A stretch of 64,000 nucleotides of DNA from an uncultured Nioella sp. (GTDB taxonomy: Bacteria; Pseudomonadota; Alphaproteobacteria; Rhodobacterales; Rhodobacteraceae), in contig CANLZL010000004.1 of assembly GCA_947495575.1 (NCBI GenBank), forward strand, positions 185,272 to 249,271. The letters are read 5' to 3'. Positions within the stretch are counted from its first letter, which is position 1; each line of letters starts with the position of its first letter. Under the pieces are notes generated by a model. The model made no database searches, was not told where the DNA came from, and worked only from the letters and a program-made list of their open reading frames with translations. The position numbers and the translations under genes are program-made. This document shows positions 26,471 to 37,919 of the stretch, one piece after another.

Positions 26471-27379
26471 TCAGGCCTGAGAGGCCTTGGGCGTTGGGCG
26501 GTTTCCAAGAACCTCAACCAGTCCCGCGCTTACGATCAGGACACTGCCAATGGCTTCGCTCATCCCGAATGGTTCGCCTGACCACAAGGCCGCCGTGATT
26601 ACGCCGACAACAACTTCGCTCATCAGCAACAACCCCACACGCCCCGGCGACAGCAGGGTGGCTGGCCAGAGAGTCAAGAATAGCATCGGCAAAACCAAAA
26701 GAGCCGTAAGGCCAATCAGCGAAAGGTTCTGTGTAACCGATGGCAATGTGATTTCAGACAGGCCCGGCCCCGCAATGATCAGGAACACGCCGGTGACGAT
26801 CAAAGCGCCGCCTGTGAAGCTGAACACCTGTTCGGGAACCGAGATATCGCGGGCGTTGAACAGGAAGAGGGACCCGATCGCCCAAAGCAAGCCAGAGACA
26901 AGTGCCATCGCGTCCCCCAGGTTAATTGCGGCTGTCGAGCCTGAGAATCCGACAATAGCAATCAAACCGGCAGCTGCGAGAATGAGGGCAAATATGCGGG
27001 CAGGGGATATGCGCTCTCCCAACAGGAAATAGCCTAAGGCGGTGCTCCAGAGTGGCGTGAGGTAGAACAACAGAACGGATCGAATGACGTCGGTCAGGAT
27101 TAGGCTGATCCCGTAAAGGCTAAACGCGCAACCAGTGATCAGCCCGCAGCGCGCCAGTGTGCGCCAGTTCGCGCGCATCCGTCCCGCATGCAAAAGCACG
27201 ATTGGCGTTAGCAAAAGGACACAAGGCAAGTAGATGACAAAGCCCGACCAGGCCCCGACATAGCCTTGCGCCTCCAACATGCGAATGGGAATCCAAAAGA
27301 CACCCCATGCTGCGCCGCCAATCACCAACCCGGCAGAGGCCAGAGTTTGGGGCGTGGTGACGGGGGAAGGAGTGTTCAT
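26471..27379 (-). CDS. EamA-family (DMT) transporter
   Basis: Inner-membrane transporter of the drug/metabolite superfamily, 302 residues, with about ten hydrophobic helices in two EamA repeats (first around GGAAWGVFWIPIRMLEAQG, second around GDAMALVSGLLWAIGSLFLF). Substrate unknown; family members export amino acids, metabolites or drugs. It stands alone, convergent with cobQ. A pair of TTTGATCAAA palindromes lies about 200-270 bases upstream. Confidence 0.75.
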   Translation of the reverse strand: MNTPSPVTTPQTLASAGLVIGGAAWGVFWIPIRMLEAQGYVGAWSGFVIYLPCVLLLTPIVLLHAGRMRANWRTLARCGLITGCAFSLYGISLILTDVIRSVLLFYLTPLWSTALGYFLLGERISPARIFALILAAAGLIAIVGFSGSTAAINLGDAMALVSGLLWAIGSLFLFNARDISVPEQVFSFTGGALIVTGVFLIIAGPGLSEITLPSVTQNLSLIGLTALLVLPMLFLTLWPATLLSPGRVGLLLMSEVVVGVITAALWSGEPFGMSEAIGSVLIVSAGLVEVLGNRPTPKASQA

Positions 27380-27585
27380 GTTTATGGCCGGGATTTTTGG
27401 GGAACGTCGTAGTACACATGCGTAGCGACCTCGCCGGTTCGGTGCAATTGATGCGTGATACTACGAGCTTTTGCAAAATGGACGACGAGAGAGACATCAT
27501 TTCAGCATTGAAATCGGAGATAAATTATAAAAGTCAGCGGGTTATATTGAATACCTCAACGCCAATTCAATTGCCGGTGAAAACT

Positions 27586-27598
27586 TTTGATCAAATTT
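27586..27598. promoter_or_regulatory. Operator-like palindrome, copy 1
   Basis: TTTGATCAAATTT, containing the 10-bp perfect palindrome TTTGATCAAA. Its centre is 53 bases (five helical turns) from that of the second copy, as expected for two dimers of one regulator on the same DNA face. Confidence 0.4.
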
Positions 27599-27636
27599 TT
27601 GAACCGACTGGGTTTTGCAATTCCACCCGAGGCAAG

Positions 27637-27651
27637 AATTTGATCAAATTT
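27637..27651. promoter_or_regulatory. Operator-like palindrome, copy 2
   Basis: AATTTGATCAAATTT, containing a 14-bp perfect palindrome AATTTGATCAAATT. Likely the second half of a paired operator upstream of the EamA gene; the regulator is unknown. Confidence 0.4.
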
Positions 27652-27683
27652 GAATTGTCATTGAGGGATGGCATGCAACTATT

Positions 27684-29204
27684 TCATTTTATTGAATAAG
27701 GAGGGAAGCGTGTCTTCTCGGCAGCAACGGTCCAGTCCATATGGTTGCGGACAAATTCTTGCGCCGCATCGCGCACAGGTTGATAGTCCCAACTGGTCAA
27801 AGCGCCAATTTCCATGGCCTTATGCACCGGTCCGCGCTGTTTTTGGCTCGCGAGCACGTCATTTCGGATCGTTCTTTCATCCCATTTCTGTGCGATCTCA
27901 GCCTGAAAAGCCGCGAGACGCGCGGAATGTGATGGATCATTCGCAAGATTTTCCTGCTCAAATGGGTCGTCGATCACATTGAACAATTGCGGTGGATCCA
28001 CCTCGCAATGAATGAATTTCCAAGGCCCACGACGGATCATGAAGATCGGGTGGCTGGCACATTCAGCGCAGTATTCTCCCAGAACCTCGCCTGCCTCCGG
28101 ATCATCCTCTGCCCCGGTCATCAGAGGCCAGATGGACCGACCGTCCAGAGGCATTGCGGCCTCAGGCGGCTCAGAGTCGCCAGATGCTATGTCGAGGAAA
28201 GTGGGCAGAATATCCAACAGGCTGACCGGTTCGCCGACAGTTCGGTTGGCCACGCCGGGGCCTGCCACAATCATCGGCACGCGTGCCGAGTGTTCAAAGA
28301 AGTTCATCTTATACCAAAGCCCGCGTTCGCCTAACATGTCGCCGTGGTCGGACGTGATGATAATGACGGTATTGTCCAGTTCACCTGCCTCTTCCAGCGC
28401 TTTGACGATCTCGCCCACCTTGCTGTCGAAATACGAGGTGTTGGCGTAGTAACCGCGCCGTGCCTGACGAATCTCATCCTCTGTCACAGGCGTTTCGGAA
28501 GCACCAATACCTTTGTGAAGACGCATGGTGTGCGGGTCGCCTGCCAGCCCGGTTTGAGGCATGTCGATTACGTCATCAGGGTACATGTCCCAAAATTCTT
28601 GCTTCGGTACATAGGGGTCATGTGGGTGGATCAGGCTGACAACCATTGCAAACGGGCTGGTGCCTTGCATCGCATATTCCAGGATGCGGCGGCGGGCGAG
28701 GAAAGTCGCCTCTTCATCATATTCAATCTGGAAGGTGGTGGCAGCGGGCCCGGCCTGCTGAACCGATTCCATGTTATGATACCACTTGTCGATCCGCTCA
28801 TGCGGATTCTGCCAGTCGGGCGTCCACGCGTGGTCGGCGGGGTAGACATCTGTTGTCAGGCGTTCCTCAAACCCGTGCAATTGGTCAGGGCCAACGAAAT
28901 GCATTTTGCCGGACAGGCAAGTCCGATAGCCCATGGTCCGCAAGTAATGTGCAAAGGTCGGGATCGAGGCAGGGAACTCTGCCGCATTGTCATAGGCTCC
29001 GATGCGGCTGACCAGTTGTCCGGTCATAAACGACGCGCGTGACGGAGCACAAAGAGGTGAATTGCAATAGGCTGCATCGAACCGGGTGCCACGTTTTGCC
29101 AACGCGTCGAGGTTCGGGGTTTTGACCACCGGGTGCCCGTAGGCCCCTGTAAACTGGGGGGCCAGTTGGTCGGCCATGATCAAAACGATATTGGGGGGCG
29201 TCAT
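27684..29204 (-). CDS. betC: Choline-sulfatase
   Basis: Type I sulfatase, 506 residues, most like BetC, which frees choline from choline-O-sulfate for osmolyte or carbon use. The formylglycine site is CAPSRASFMTG (about 52-62); metal ligands appear in LIMADQLAPQ and IIITSDHGDMLGERG. LSGKMHFVGPDQLHGFEERL and the VSLIHPHDPY stretch are BetC-type. No betA, betB or betI is adjacent. A clear ribosome site (GAAGAGG) precedes the ATG. A divergent AraC/GlxA-type regulator lies 231 bases away. Confidence 0.82.
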   Translation of the reverse strand: MTPPNIVLIMADQLAPQFTGAYGHPVVKTPNLDALAKRGTRFDAAYCNSPLCAPSRASFMTGQLVSRIGAYDNAAEFPASIPTFAHYLRTMGYRTCLSGKMHFVGPDQLHGFEERLTTDVYPADHAWTPDWQNPHERIDKWYHNMESVQQAGPAATTFQIEYDEEATFLARRRILEYAMQGTSPFAMVVSLIHPHDPYVPKQEFWDMYPDDVIDMPQTGLAGDPHTMRLHKGIGASETPVTEDEIRQARRGYYANTSYFDSKVGEIVKALEEAGELDNTVIIITSDHGDMLGERGLWYKMNFFEHSARVPMIVAGPGVANRTVGEPVSLLDILPTFLDIASGDSEPPEAAMPLDGRSIWPLMTGAEDDPEAGEVLGEYCAECASHPIFMIRRGPWKFIHCEVDPPQLFNVIDDPFEQENLANDPSHSARLAAFQAEIAQKWDERTIRNDVLASQKQRGPVHKAMEIGALTSWDYQPVRDAAQEFVRNHMDWTVAAEKTRFPPYSIK

Positions 29205-29435
29205 GCAGCACCTCTTCCTTCTGATGGGTTTCGCGTTGTCGCAATCATGCGCAGGACATCATCAAGGAAAATGGCGGACTGCGCCCGTGCAACGTTCAAA
29301 TGCGACTGAATTGGTCGCGCGGACTGTTTCGCGTCATGACGTGTCGCTTTTTTGTCTTCTGAATTTTTAGATGTAGAATATCAGCGGACAACTTCGATCG
29401 GAGGTGTTTTGTGATCCTGCAGGAAAGGTTCGCAC

Positions 29436-30443
29436 ATGAACGATGCTATCATTCCCAAAGGGGTAGCACATCTGGAAATTCCGCCAGGACAGAAAACTGA
29501 GACAATCAGCTTTCTGTTGCTGCCAAAGCTGTCGATGTTGGCGTTCACTTCAGCAGTTGAACCGTTGCGGATTGCCAACCAATTGACCGGCCAAACTTTG
29601 TTCAAATGGCAGGTGGTGACAGAAACTGGGGATCCGATCCGCTGTTCAAACGGCGTGCAGCTGGGCGCGGATTGCAGCCTGGACGAGGCAAATCTGACAG
29701 GACGTCTGATTGTGTGTTCGGGGATCGAACCTGAGACCGTAATATCGGACAAAGTGACTGGCGCCTTGCGCAAGCACTGGCGGTTGGGTGGCGAAGTGGG
29801 CGGGCTTTGCACAGGCGCCTATGCGTTGGCCAAAGCCGGCATTCTGAAGGGGCATGACTTTACCCTCCATTGGGAGAACATCCCGCCGTTTCGCCAAAAC
29901 CATCCAGAGCTAGAGCCGCTGGATCAGCTTTACGTGATTGATCGACGTATCATGACCTGTGGCGGTGGATCGTCTGCTACCGATTTGTTTTTGCGTATCA
30001 TTTCGGATCGCTTGGGCACGCAACTGGCGCATGCTGTGCTGAATATGTGCCTTCATCCTGTGCATCGCTCGGAAGAGGAAACCCAGACATCTTCGCGGGC
30101 GGCCCTTCTGGGCACGCGCAACCGAAAGCTGCTGCAGATCCTCCGATTTATGGAAGAAAACGTCGAAGAATTGTTTACGTTGGATGATCTGGCCCAAATG
30201 TTCAGAGTTTCGCGCCGCCAAATTGAACGCCTGTTTTTGAGCCATGTGGGCACAACACCCAAGCAGTATTTGACCGATTTGCGGCTGAGGCGCGGCCGCA
30301 TGCTTTTGGCGGAAACCGACCTGAAAGTATCGGATGTTGCGGCCTCCTGCGGATTTGAGTCGGCCAATCATTTCTCGCGACGTTTCCGCGAAAAATACGG
30401 TGTCTCGCCGCATCGTTTTCAAACGGCGCGCAGCCGAACCTAA
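29436..30443 (+). CDS. GlxA/GbdR-like AraC-family regulator
   Basis: Regulator of 335 residues: an N-terminal DJ-1/PfpI-like domain (about 20-200, with CTGAYALAKAGILKG at the usual nucleophile-elbow position) and a C-terminal AraC double helix-turn-helix (FTLDDLAQMFRVSRRQIERL, then VSDVAASCGFESANHFSRRF). This architecture is that of GbdR/CdhR-type regulators of choline, betaine and carnitine catabolism. Being divergent from betC, it is the probable local regulator. The ATG has GGAAAGG upstream. Confidence 0.8.
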   Translation: MNDAIIPKGVAHLEIPPGQKTETISFLLLPKLSMLAFTSAVEPLRIANQLTGQTLFKWQVVTETGDPIRCSNGVQLGADCSLDEANLTGRLIVCSGIEPETVISDKVTGALRKHWRLGGEVGGLCTGAYALAKAGILKGHDFTLHWENIPPFRQNHPELEPLDQLYVIDRRIMTCGGGSSATDLFLRIISDRLGTQLAHAVLNMCLHPVHRSEEETQTSSRAALLGTRNRKLLQILRFMEENVEELFTLDDLAQMFRVSRRQIERLFLSHVGTTPKQYLTDLRLRRGRMLLAETDLKVSDVAASCGFESANHFSRRFREKYGVSPHRFQTARSRT

Positions 30444-30566
30444 CCACAACGCTTTGCAGTTGGGCGCTGATCGACTACCCTTTTGCATATAGATTTGCGC
30501 GGGCGGAGAAGATGTGCCCATTCCGCGTTATTTTGGATGCACCATTAGGGGAGGTTTGGCCTGTCC

Positions 30567-31700
30567 ATGACTCATGAGATTACTTTTTTGCGTGCCGGGG
30601 CTGCTCTGGCGTTGATGTCCACCACGGCAATGGCTGGTCCGCCTGCAGATGCACCGACAACAACCGGTGCCGGCGACCTGGTTTTGGATTGCGAGATCAA
30701 TGGGCGCCTTCAGAATTTCGCCATCTTAGGGGGCGAGTTTAGCGGCAATGGAATAGCCACCATGCTGGCCGACGGCGTTTATTCCGTGACCCTTCAAAAT
30801 GGCTCGACCTATGTTCTTGATTCCACCAGTGCGCAGGCCAATGACGGACCGGACAGCGGAAAATGGGATTGTGTCCCGGGGACTGTGCCGGTTGCGCCAA
30901 CTGTGGCCCCACCGCAGGGCGACCCAAATGCGATGGCCGCGTTGCAGGCTGAAATGGTGCGGCTGATGGCGGAAGTTCAGGATTTGCAGTTGGCGCTGAG
31001 CCTTTCTTATTCCGAGTTGGAAATTGCAACCGCTGAACGCGATGCCGCATTGGCCGCCGGTCAAAATGCAAGCCTGCATGAGCAACGCGCAGATAACCTG
31101 CAGACCGTCGTCGACGACATGCGCAACGCTCGCGATGCGGCAATGGCGGAAGTAGAAGCCGAACGCAGGCGCGCGGATGAGTTGGACGCCCTTGCCCAAG
31201 CCGCGCAAGGCCGAATTGACAGCCAAGGCGCAGAACTTGCCGCGCTGACCGCCGAAGTGGCCAGCCTTTCAGAACAACTGTCTGAAGCTTTGGCGGCCAA
31301 TGCGGCCATGGCTGCAGAGGCTGCGGCGATGCATGACATGGCTGACGATGACATGACCGAAGATGACACGGCTGACGATGACATGACCGAAGATGACATG
31401 TCCGAGGGCGACATGGCGAGTGATGACGCCATGGATGAGGAAATGACAGATGCCGCAGAGGATATGGCGGAATCCGATATGTCAGACGGAGAAGAGGCGG
31501 ACATGGCCGAGGGGGACACCATGGCCGACCCACTATCTGTTGAAGGGTTCGACCCTGACGCCGCAATGGCTGTGATCGCAGAGGCCGAATTAAGCCCGAT
31601 TTCGCGCGCGGCCTTGACCGCTGCCATTGATCAGGCCCGCAACGACCCGGCCCTGATTGCTGAGGTTGTGGCGAGGATTGCGAGCGCTCTGGCGCAATAA
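30567..31700 (+). CDS. Secreted coiled-coil protein with acidic repeats
   Basis: A 377-residue protein I do not recognise. It has an N-terminal signal peptide (about 1-23, cleavage likely after AMA), a small beta-rich domain (about 35-100) with two cysteines (LDCEING and KWDCVPG) that may form a disulfide, a long Ala/Glu-rich coiled coil (about 115-250), then a strongly acidic Met/Asp repeat (DDMTEDDTADDDMTEDDM, about 258-320) and a short Ala-rich helical end. The acidic part is coded by a 30-bp unit repeated almost exactly at 31341-31370 and 31371-31400. Probably periplasmic; the acidic segment could bind cations. It precedes a bidirectional terminator shared with katG. Confidence 0.7.
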   Translation: MTHEITFLRAGAALALMSTTAMAGPPADAPTTTGAGDLVLDCEINGRLQNFAILGGEFSGNGIATMLADGVYSVTLQNGSTYVLDSTSAQANDGPDSGKWDCVPGTVPVAPTVAPPQGDPNAMAALQAEMVRLMAEVQDLQLALSLSYSELEIATAERDAALAAGQNASLHEQRADNLQTVVDDMRNARDAAMAEVEAERRRADELDALAQAAQGRIDSQGAELAALTAEVASLSEQLSEALAANAAMAAEAAAMHDMADDDMTEDDTADDDMTEDDMSEGDMASDDAMDEEMTDAAEDMAESDMSDGEEADMAEGDTMADPLSVEGFDPDAAMAVIAEAELSPISRAALTAAIDQARNDPALIAEVVARIASALAQ

Positions 31701-31716
31701 GTGGCTGTAAAAGTTA

Positions 31717-31750
31717 AAGAAAAGGCGCGATATATATCGCGCCTTTTCTT
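31717..31750. terminator. Bidirectional terminator between secreted protein and katG
   Basis: A perfect 34-bp palindrome (17-base arms; core GGCGCGATATATATCGCGCC) with A-run on the left and T-run on the right, so it works as an intrinsic terminator on both strands for two convergent genes. Confidence 0.9.
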
Positions 31751-31771
31751 GTTTTCGGGGTTGATTTGACT

Positions 31772-34021
<2,250 letters not shown>

Positions 34022-34090
34022 TCATGAGGCTAGCAAAGCGAGGTCATTTGTTTAAGTTGTATTTTCGGATCGAATTGATAAGAAAAAGCT

Positions 34091-34993
34091 ATGACGAACA
34101 TCACGCTCAAGCAACTTCGCTATTTTGAAGCCTTGGCCGAACATGGCCATTTCGGGCGGGCCGCTGCGGCGTCGTCTATTTCCCAACCTGCATTGTCTGT
34201 CCAAATCAAAGAGTTGGAAGAAGAACTGGGCGTGGTGCTGTTTGAACGGGCCGCCCGGAAAGTGCGCCTAACCGTCTTTGGTGAAGAATTCCGACTAAGG
34301 GCAAGGCCAATTTTGCGCGGCGTGGATGAGTTGGGCGATCTGGCCCGCGCCTCACAGGATCGATTGGTGGGGCGTCTGAGATTGGGAGTGATTCCCACGA
34401 TTGCGCCCTACCTTTTACCCGCCGTCATCGGACGGCTGACGAAGACCCATGCTGGAATCGACGTGCACGTGCGTGAAACACTCACGCCCACGCTGATAGA
34501 AAAATTACTGGAGGGTCGGTTGGATGCGGCGATTGTGGCCTTACCCATTTCGGAGCCAAGTCTGACAGAAGTTTCTCTTTTTGAAGAGAAATTTGTTCTG
34601 GTGCGCCCAAAGGGCGACGCCGAGAAACCCGTGCCCGACAAAGAAGCATTGCGGGAAATGCGTTTGCTGTTGTTGGAGGAAGGGCATTGTTTTCGGGATC
34701 AGGCCCTGTCGTTTTGCAATATCCCCTCTGCACTGACACGCGACGGGTTAGACGCAAATTCTTTGTCGACCCTGGTTCAAATGGTGGGGGCGGGTATCGG
34801 AGTGACCTTGGCGCCCGAAATGGCGGTGTCAGTTGAAACAAAGTCCGCGCCTGTCACAATCGGCAGGTTTCCCGCGCCAGAGCCCACGCGAACAATTGGC
34901 ATGGTGTGGAGAAAGACAAGTCCTTTGACTCAGCAGCTACAGAGCATCGCTGAGGTTGTCGGATCCGCTTGTCAGGCCCAGGCGAAACAATGA
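34091..34993 (+). CDS. oxyR: LysR-type peroxide sensor OxyR
   Basis: LysR-family regulator, 300 residues. The N-terminal winged helix-turn-helix reads LKQLRYFEALAEHGHFGRAA and SISQPALSVQIKELEEELG. The redox centre is recognisable: LLLEEGHCFRDQALSFCNI, with the two cysteines spaced as in OxyR. Divergent placement from katG supports direct control of katG. It is the last chromosomal gene before the integrated element. Confidence 0.92.
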   Translation: MTNITLKQLRYFEALAEHGHFGRAAAASSISQPALSVQIKELEEELGVVLFERAARKVRLTVFGEEFRLRARPILRGVDELGDLARASQDRLVGRLRLGVIPTIAPYLLPAVIGRLTKTHAGIDVHVRETLTPTLIEKLLEGRLDAAIVALPISEPSLTEVSLFEEKFVLVRPKGDAEKPVPDKEALREMRLLLLEEGHCFRDQALSFCNIPSALTRDGLDANSLSTLVQMVGAGIGVTLAPEMAVSVETKSAPVTIGRFPAPEPTRTIGMVWRKTSPLTQQLQSIAEVVGSACQAQAKQ

Positions 34994-35054
34994 CAGAGAC
35001 GAGCGCGCATGACTGCGGCAAGTATTCCACTGATCTCTATAGATTTTGGGGAAG

Positions 35055-35074
35055 TGGTAGCCCGTAGGGGAATC
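35055..35074. repeat. Left attachment site (att core copy)
   Basis: TGGTAGCCCGTAGGGGAATC, identical to the last 20 bases of tRNA-Glu at 57378-57397. The bases on its left (GATTTTGGGGAAG) also resemble those by the right copy (GATTTAGGGGAAAAGC). It marks the chromosome/element junction distal to the tRNA. Confidence 0.92.
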
Positions 35075-35164
35075 ACACAGGACTATATGTAGAACATCCG
35101 AAAAATCATACCCAATAAAATAAGGGTTTTCTGAAAATCCATTTTCCCCACATACTACATGTGG

Positions 35165-35183
35165 TTGTGGAACAGATTGTGGA
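35165..35183 (+). repeat. 19-bp arm repeat, integrase side
   Basis: TTGTGGAACAGATTGTGGA, exactly repeated in the same orientation at 57304-57322. Here it lies 90 bases inside the left att copy, between att and the integrase start. Candidate arm-type binding site for the integrase or excision factor. Confidence 0.65.
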
Positions 35184-35238
35184 CTGTAGTTCGCGTTCCC
35201 TCTATATCGACTTTGGAACGGTAAGCAGGAAATTGACC

Positions 35239-36570
35239 ATGACTGTGTTGAAAGCGAGCGATCTGGCGGCGCTTGAAAAGGGAAAGCATCACGACGGCGG
35301 GGGGCTGTATTTCGTTAAGAAGGTGCGTGGCGCCAGTTGGGTCTATCGCTATACGCTAGACGGCAGAGCGCGAGAGATGGGCCTAGGAGCCTACCCCGAA
35401 ATAACATTGAAGGCGGCGCGTGATTTGGCAACGAAATGCCGGTCTCAGCGGGCGCGGGGCGTTGATCCGATTTCAGACCGCGAAGAAATCCGGCGGCGCG
35501 GGCAATCGTTCGAAGAGGCCGCGCGTGAATATTGGCAGGTGCATTGCCAGCATTATGCCAAACCGCAAAACTGGATACGCGGAATGGAGATAAACGTCTT
35601 CCCCCATATCGGCAGGAAGCCTGTCGCCAAGATCACACCCGGCGAATTGGCGAAGTTTCTTCGACCGATCTGGTCACAGGAGAAGACGCGTAAACTGATC
35701 CAGTGGATACGTGCCGTATTTCATTTCGTTTCGGTTGATGATCCGCGCGTAGATCGCGATGTCATGGAACGCGTCCGCAATATTCTGGGGCCTCAGAACG
35801 TCGAATATACGAACCTTGCCGCAATACCGTGGAAGGACATTCCTGATCTGTGGGCGGCGCTGCCTAACACGGTTGTAGGCTTGTCGATGAAGATGATCAT
35901 TTTGACGGGGCAGCGTGTTAATCCAGTGATCCAAGCCGATTGGGATGAATTCGATTTTAAGGACAGGGTGTGGACCATCCCCGCTGGTCGGGTGAAGAAA
36001 TGGAAGCATACCTTCCGGGTCCCGCTAACGCGGGCCAGTATCGAAACACTACGCGAGGCACATCGCAAGTTCGGCGGCGAGGGTCTTGTCTTTCCTTCCC
36101 CATCATCCAAATCAGGGACGCTGTCGAACAACGCACATCGTTTGTGGTTGCACAAGCATAACTGGAAGGATGAGACCGGAGCACTGGCAACGGCGCATGG
36201 TTTACGTAGTGCGTTAAGAACATGGATGGATGACCAGCGACCACCGATTGAGTGGCGGCTTGCGGAGCATATTGTCCAACATATGGGCAGTTTGGGTAGC
36301 CAGACGGAGCAAGCTTACCTCAGGTCAGATCATCTAGAAGCTAGGCGCGATGTAATGGAAAGATGGGAAGATTTTGTGTTAAGTGCTGCGCGCCGTCAGG
36401 CGCAAAAAGAGCGCGAAAAATATCGGCTGAAAGAAGAGTTGGCGTCGATCACCGATGACGGAAGGACGTTGCATGAAACGTTAGCGTCGATGCGAGGTGA
36501 GAAGGCGGATTGGGAAGAGTCGGATACCGTGTCCGATGTTGATATCGCGAAGTGGGGGCGGAGGGGCTAA
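35239..36570 (+). CDS. Tyrosine recombinase (P4-type integrase)
   Basis: Site-specific integrase of 443 residues, P4-type, the class that uses tRNA 3' ends. The N-terminal arm-binding domain (DUF4102-like: DGGGLYFVKKVRGASWVYRY, MGLGAYPEITLKAARDLA), a SAM-like core-binding domain (EEAAREYWQVHCQHYAKPQNW) and the catalytic domain are present: Arg in TGQRVNPV, His-x-x-Arg in HGLRSALRTW and the nucleophile Tyr in SQTEQAYLRSD. The start at 35239 has AGCAGGA 8 bases upstream; a start at 35161 would cover the arm repeat. It sits next to the left att, at the far end from the tRNA. Confidence 0.92.
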   Translation: MTVLKASDLAALEKGKHHDGGGLYFVKKVRGASWVYRYTLDGRAREMGLGAYPEITLKAARDLATKCRSQRARGVDPISDREEIRRRGQSFEEAAREYWQVHCQHYAKPQNWIRGMEINVFPHIGRKPVAKITPGELAKFLRPIWSQEKTRKLIQWIRAVFHFVSVDDPRVDRDVMERVRNILGPQNVEYTNLAAIPWKDIPDLWAALPNTVVGLSMKMIILTGQRVNPVIQADWDEFDFKDRVWTIPAGRVKKWKHTFRVPLTRASIETLREAHRKFGGEGLVFPSPSSKSGTLSNNAHRLWLHKHNWKDETGALATAHGLRSALRTWMDDQRPPIEWRLAEHIVQHMGSLGSQTEQAYLRSDHLEARRDVMERWEDFVLSAARRQAQKEREKYRLKEELASITDDGRTLHETLASMRGEKADWEESDTVSDVDIAKWGRRG

Positions 36571-36768
36571 AGAGTAGCTTTGCCTCCGCTCAATTTTCGC
36601 GTTCCAATCGAAACGAAGTGTAGCAGACATTCTCTGTAGTGCTTCAAGGGCTGTTTCGTTCCGCGTTGCTCTCCTGAGTAGACCGCCACGGTATGATTGA
36701 AGCGGCCAAAAGCGGCCATCCGTTTTATAAGCCGCGAATGATGAGTTAGAGCCCATTTGGCTGAAGCT
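36571..36768. other. Gap after integrase
   Basis: No convincing gene. Sequence of the type GAAGCGGCCAAAAGCGGCCATC (two AAGCGGCC steps) occurs at about 36697-36720 and looks like a decayed intergenic repeat. Confidence 0.3.
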
Positions 36769-36954
36769 TCATAACACATGAGTGGCAGCCAAGAGCGATA
36801 ACCGGAATTTGCAATTTTCTGTGCGGAAGTTTTTGATTCCTTGAATGCGGTCTTCGCAGTCTCGATGCCTGTCAGGCAAAAAGTGACCGAAAATCAGAAG
36901 GTTGACCTGCCAAAGCACGCCGATTTCGGTTGCAAAAGTTTGTAGACTATTCAT
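36769..36954 (-). CDS. Possible 61-residue protein coupled to the next gene
   Basis: A 61-residue frame beginning MNSLQTFATEIGVLWQVNLL, whose ATG overlaps the stop of the upstream 322-residue gene by 4 bases (ATGA). That junction is the only argument for it; I recognise no domain. It could equally be chance in an intergenic remnant. Confidence 0.25.
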   Translation of the reverse strand: MNSLQTFATEIGVLWQVNLLIFGHFLPDRHRDCEDRIQGIKNFRTENCKFRLSLLAATHVL

Positions 36955-37919
36955 CGCGCCGAAAGGCTGTAGAAGACTTTTCCCTTCCGCTTGCCCTTGG
37001 ACACGACACCAGTCCTTTCAAGGTGCTCAACACGTTTTTTGATTGGGATACCCAGTACCGAAAGACCGTACTCTTGGCCAAATGATTTTATGTCATCTAT
37101 GAACATGCCTCCCCTAAGTCGTTCTTGGAGTTCGTCCCGAACTTCTTGGGTCCGGAGAAGGAACGAGTTGTTGATCCCTGTATCGGCAGTTTGGAACCCA
37201 TCGGGAAGTTTGCCGTAGGCGGTCACAAAATCGGAGATTTCGTCCTCTTTCGCTTCGAGGAACGAGTATATGAGGCAATTTGTGATTAGCCTGTTCCAAT
37301 AATAGTCGGTCAGGATATCTTCATAGAAAATAATCTTATCTTCTTCCTTAAGTATATCATCGACGGAAGCAGCTTCCTTCCATACGCGTTCGCTTTTCTC
37401 GATGCGCAGGCCCTTTGTTGTTGCCAATTCTTGGAGCAGTGATTGGGCCTTTTTAAAGTCGTCAATTCTTGGCACAATGTCGTTCGTCAAAATCCGAATT
37501 GGATTGCCGCCTATTGTTTCGGGGGCGGACACATACTTCTCAAATATCGCTTGGAGTTTCTTCGCTTCTGTGCTTTCGCGGAACTTCCATACAATTGACC
37601 TTGAGCGGTTGTCGTCGTCGTCCGAACCGAATCCAACCGTCTGGATGTTCAATGTGACTTCTGGTTTATCCGCACCATACATGGTGTCGTCAAAGCCCTT
37701 ACGAGCCAATTGCTCCAACTTTTCAGGAAGCTCACCATCGAAGTCAGCGTTTTCTAGCTGATCCGCGAGCGCGCGGTAGATTCCAGCAGCAAAATCATGT
37801 GCAAAGTTGCCTTTTGAACAAAGTTCACTAACGTGCCGCGACAACATTTCACCGATGTCTCGAAAATAGAGATTACTGTTATCCAGAGTAATTTGAACCG
37901 TAACGGTTTGATTGTTCAT
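36951..37919 (-). CDS. Unknown 322-residue cargo protein
   Basis: Not recognised. It begins MNNQTVTVQITLDNSNLYFR, is acidic and largely helical, with a charged stretch FGSDDDDNRSRS near 98-109. The last 40 residues (VLGIPIKKRVEHLERTGVVS, then KGKRKGKVFYSL) look like the wing of a small winged-helix domain and may bind nucleic acid. AT-rich codon use marks it as transferred. It lies just inside the integrase in the cargo zone, a position typical of anti-phage or accessory genes, but no function is claimed. Confidence 0.65.
   Translation of the reverse strand: MNNQTVTVQITLDNSNLYFRDIGEMLSRHVSELCSKGNFAHDFAAGIYRALADQLENADFDGELPEKLEQLARKGFDDTMYGADKPEVTLNIQTVGFGSDDDDNRSRSIVWKFRESTEAKKLQAIFEKYVSAPETIGGNPIRILTNDIVPRIDDFKKAQSLLQELATTKGLRIEKSERVWKEAASVDDILKEEDKIIFYEDILTDYYWNRLITNCLIYSFLEAKEDEISDFVTAYGKLPDGFQTADTGINNSFLLRTQEVRDELQERLRGGMFIDDIKSFGQEYGLSVLGIPIKKRVEHLERTGVVSKGKRKGKVFYSLSAR

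Larger units (their letters stand above)
27380..27683. other. AT-rich intergenic stretch with two palindromes
   Basis: Markedly AT-rich against its neighbours. A plus-strand open frame of about 100 codons crosses it, but its amino-acid make-up and lack of a ribosome site do not support a gene. It holds two copies of TTTGATCAAATTT listed separately. It probably contains the promoter of the EamA gene. Confidence 0.4.

Noticed and set aside
27397..27699. Plus-strand frame of about 100 residues in the EamA-betC gap
   Set aside because: Low-quality composition, no ribosome site, overlaps the betC 3' end and the palindromes.
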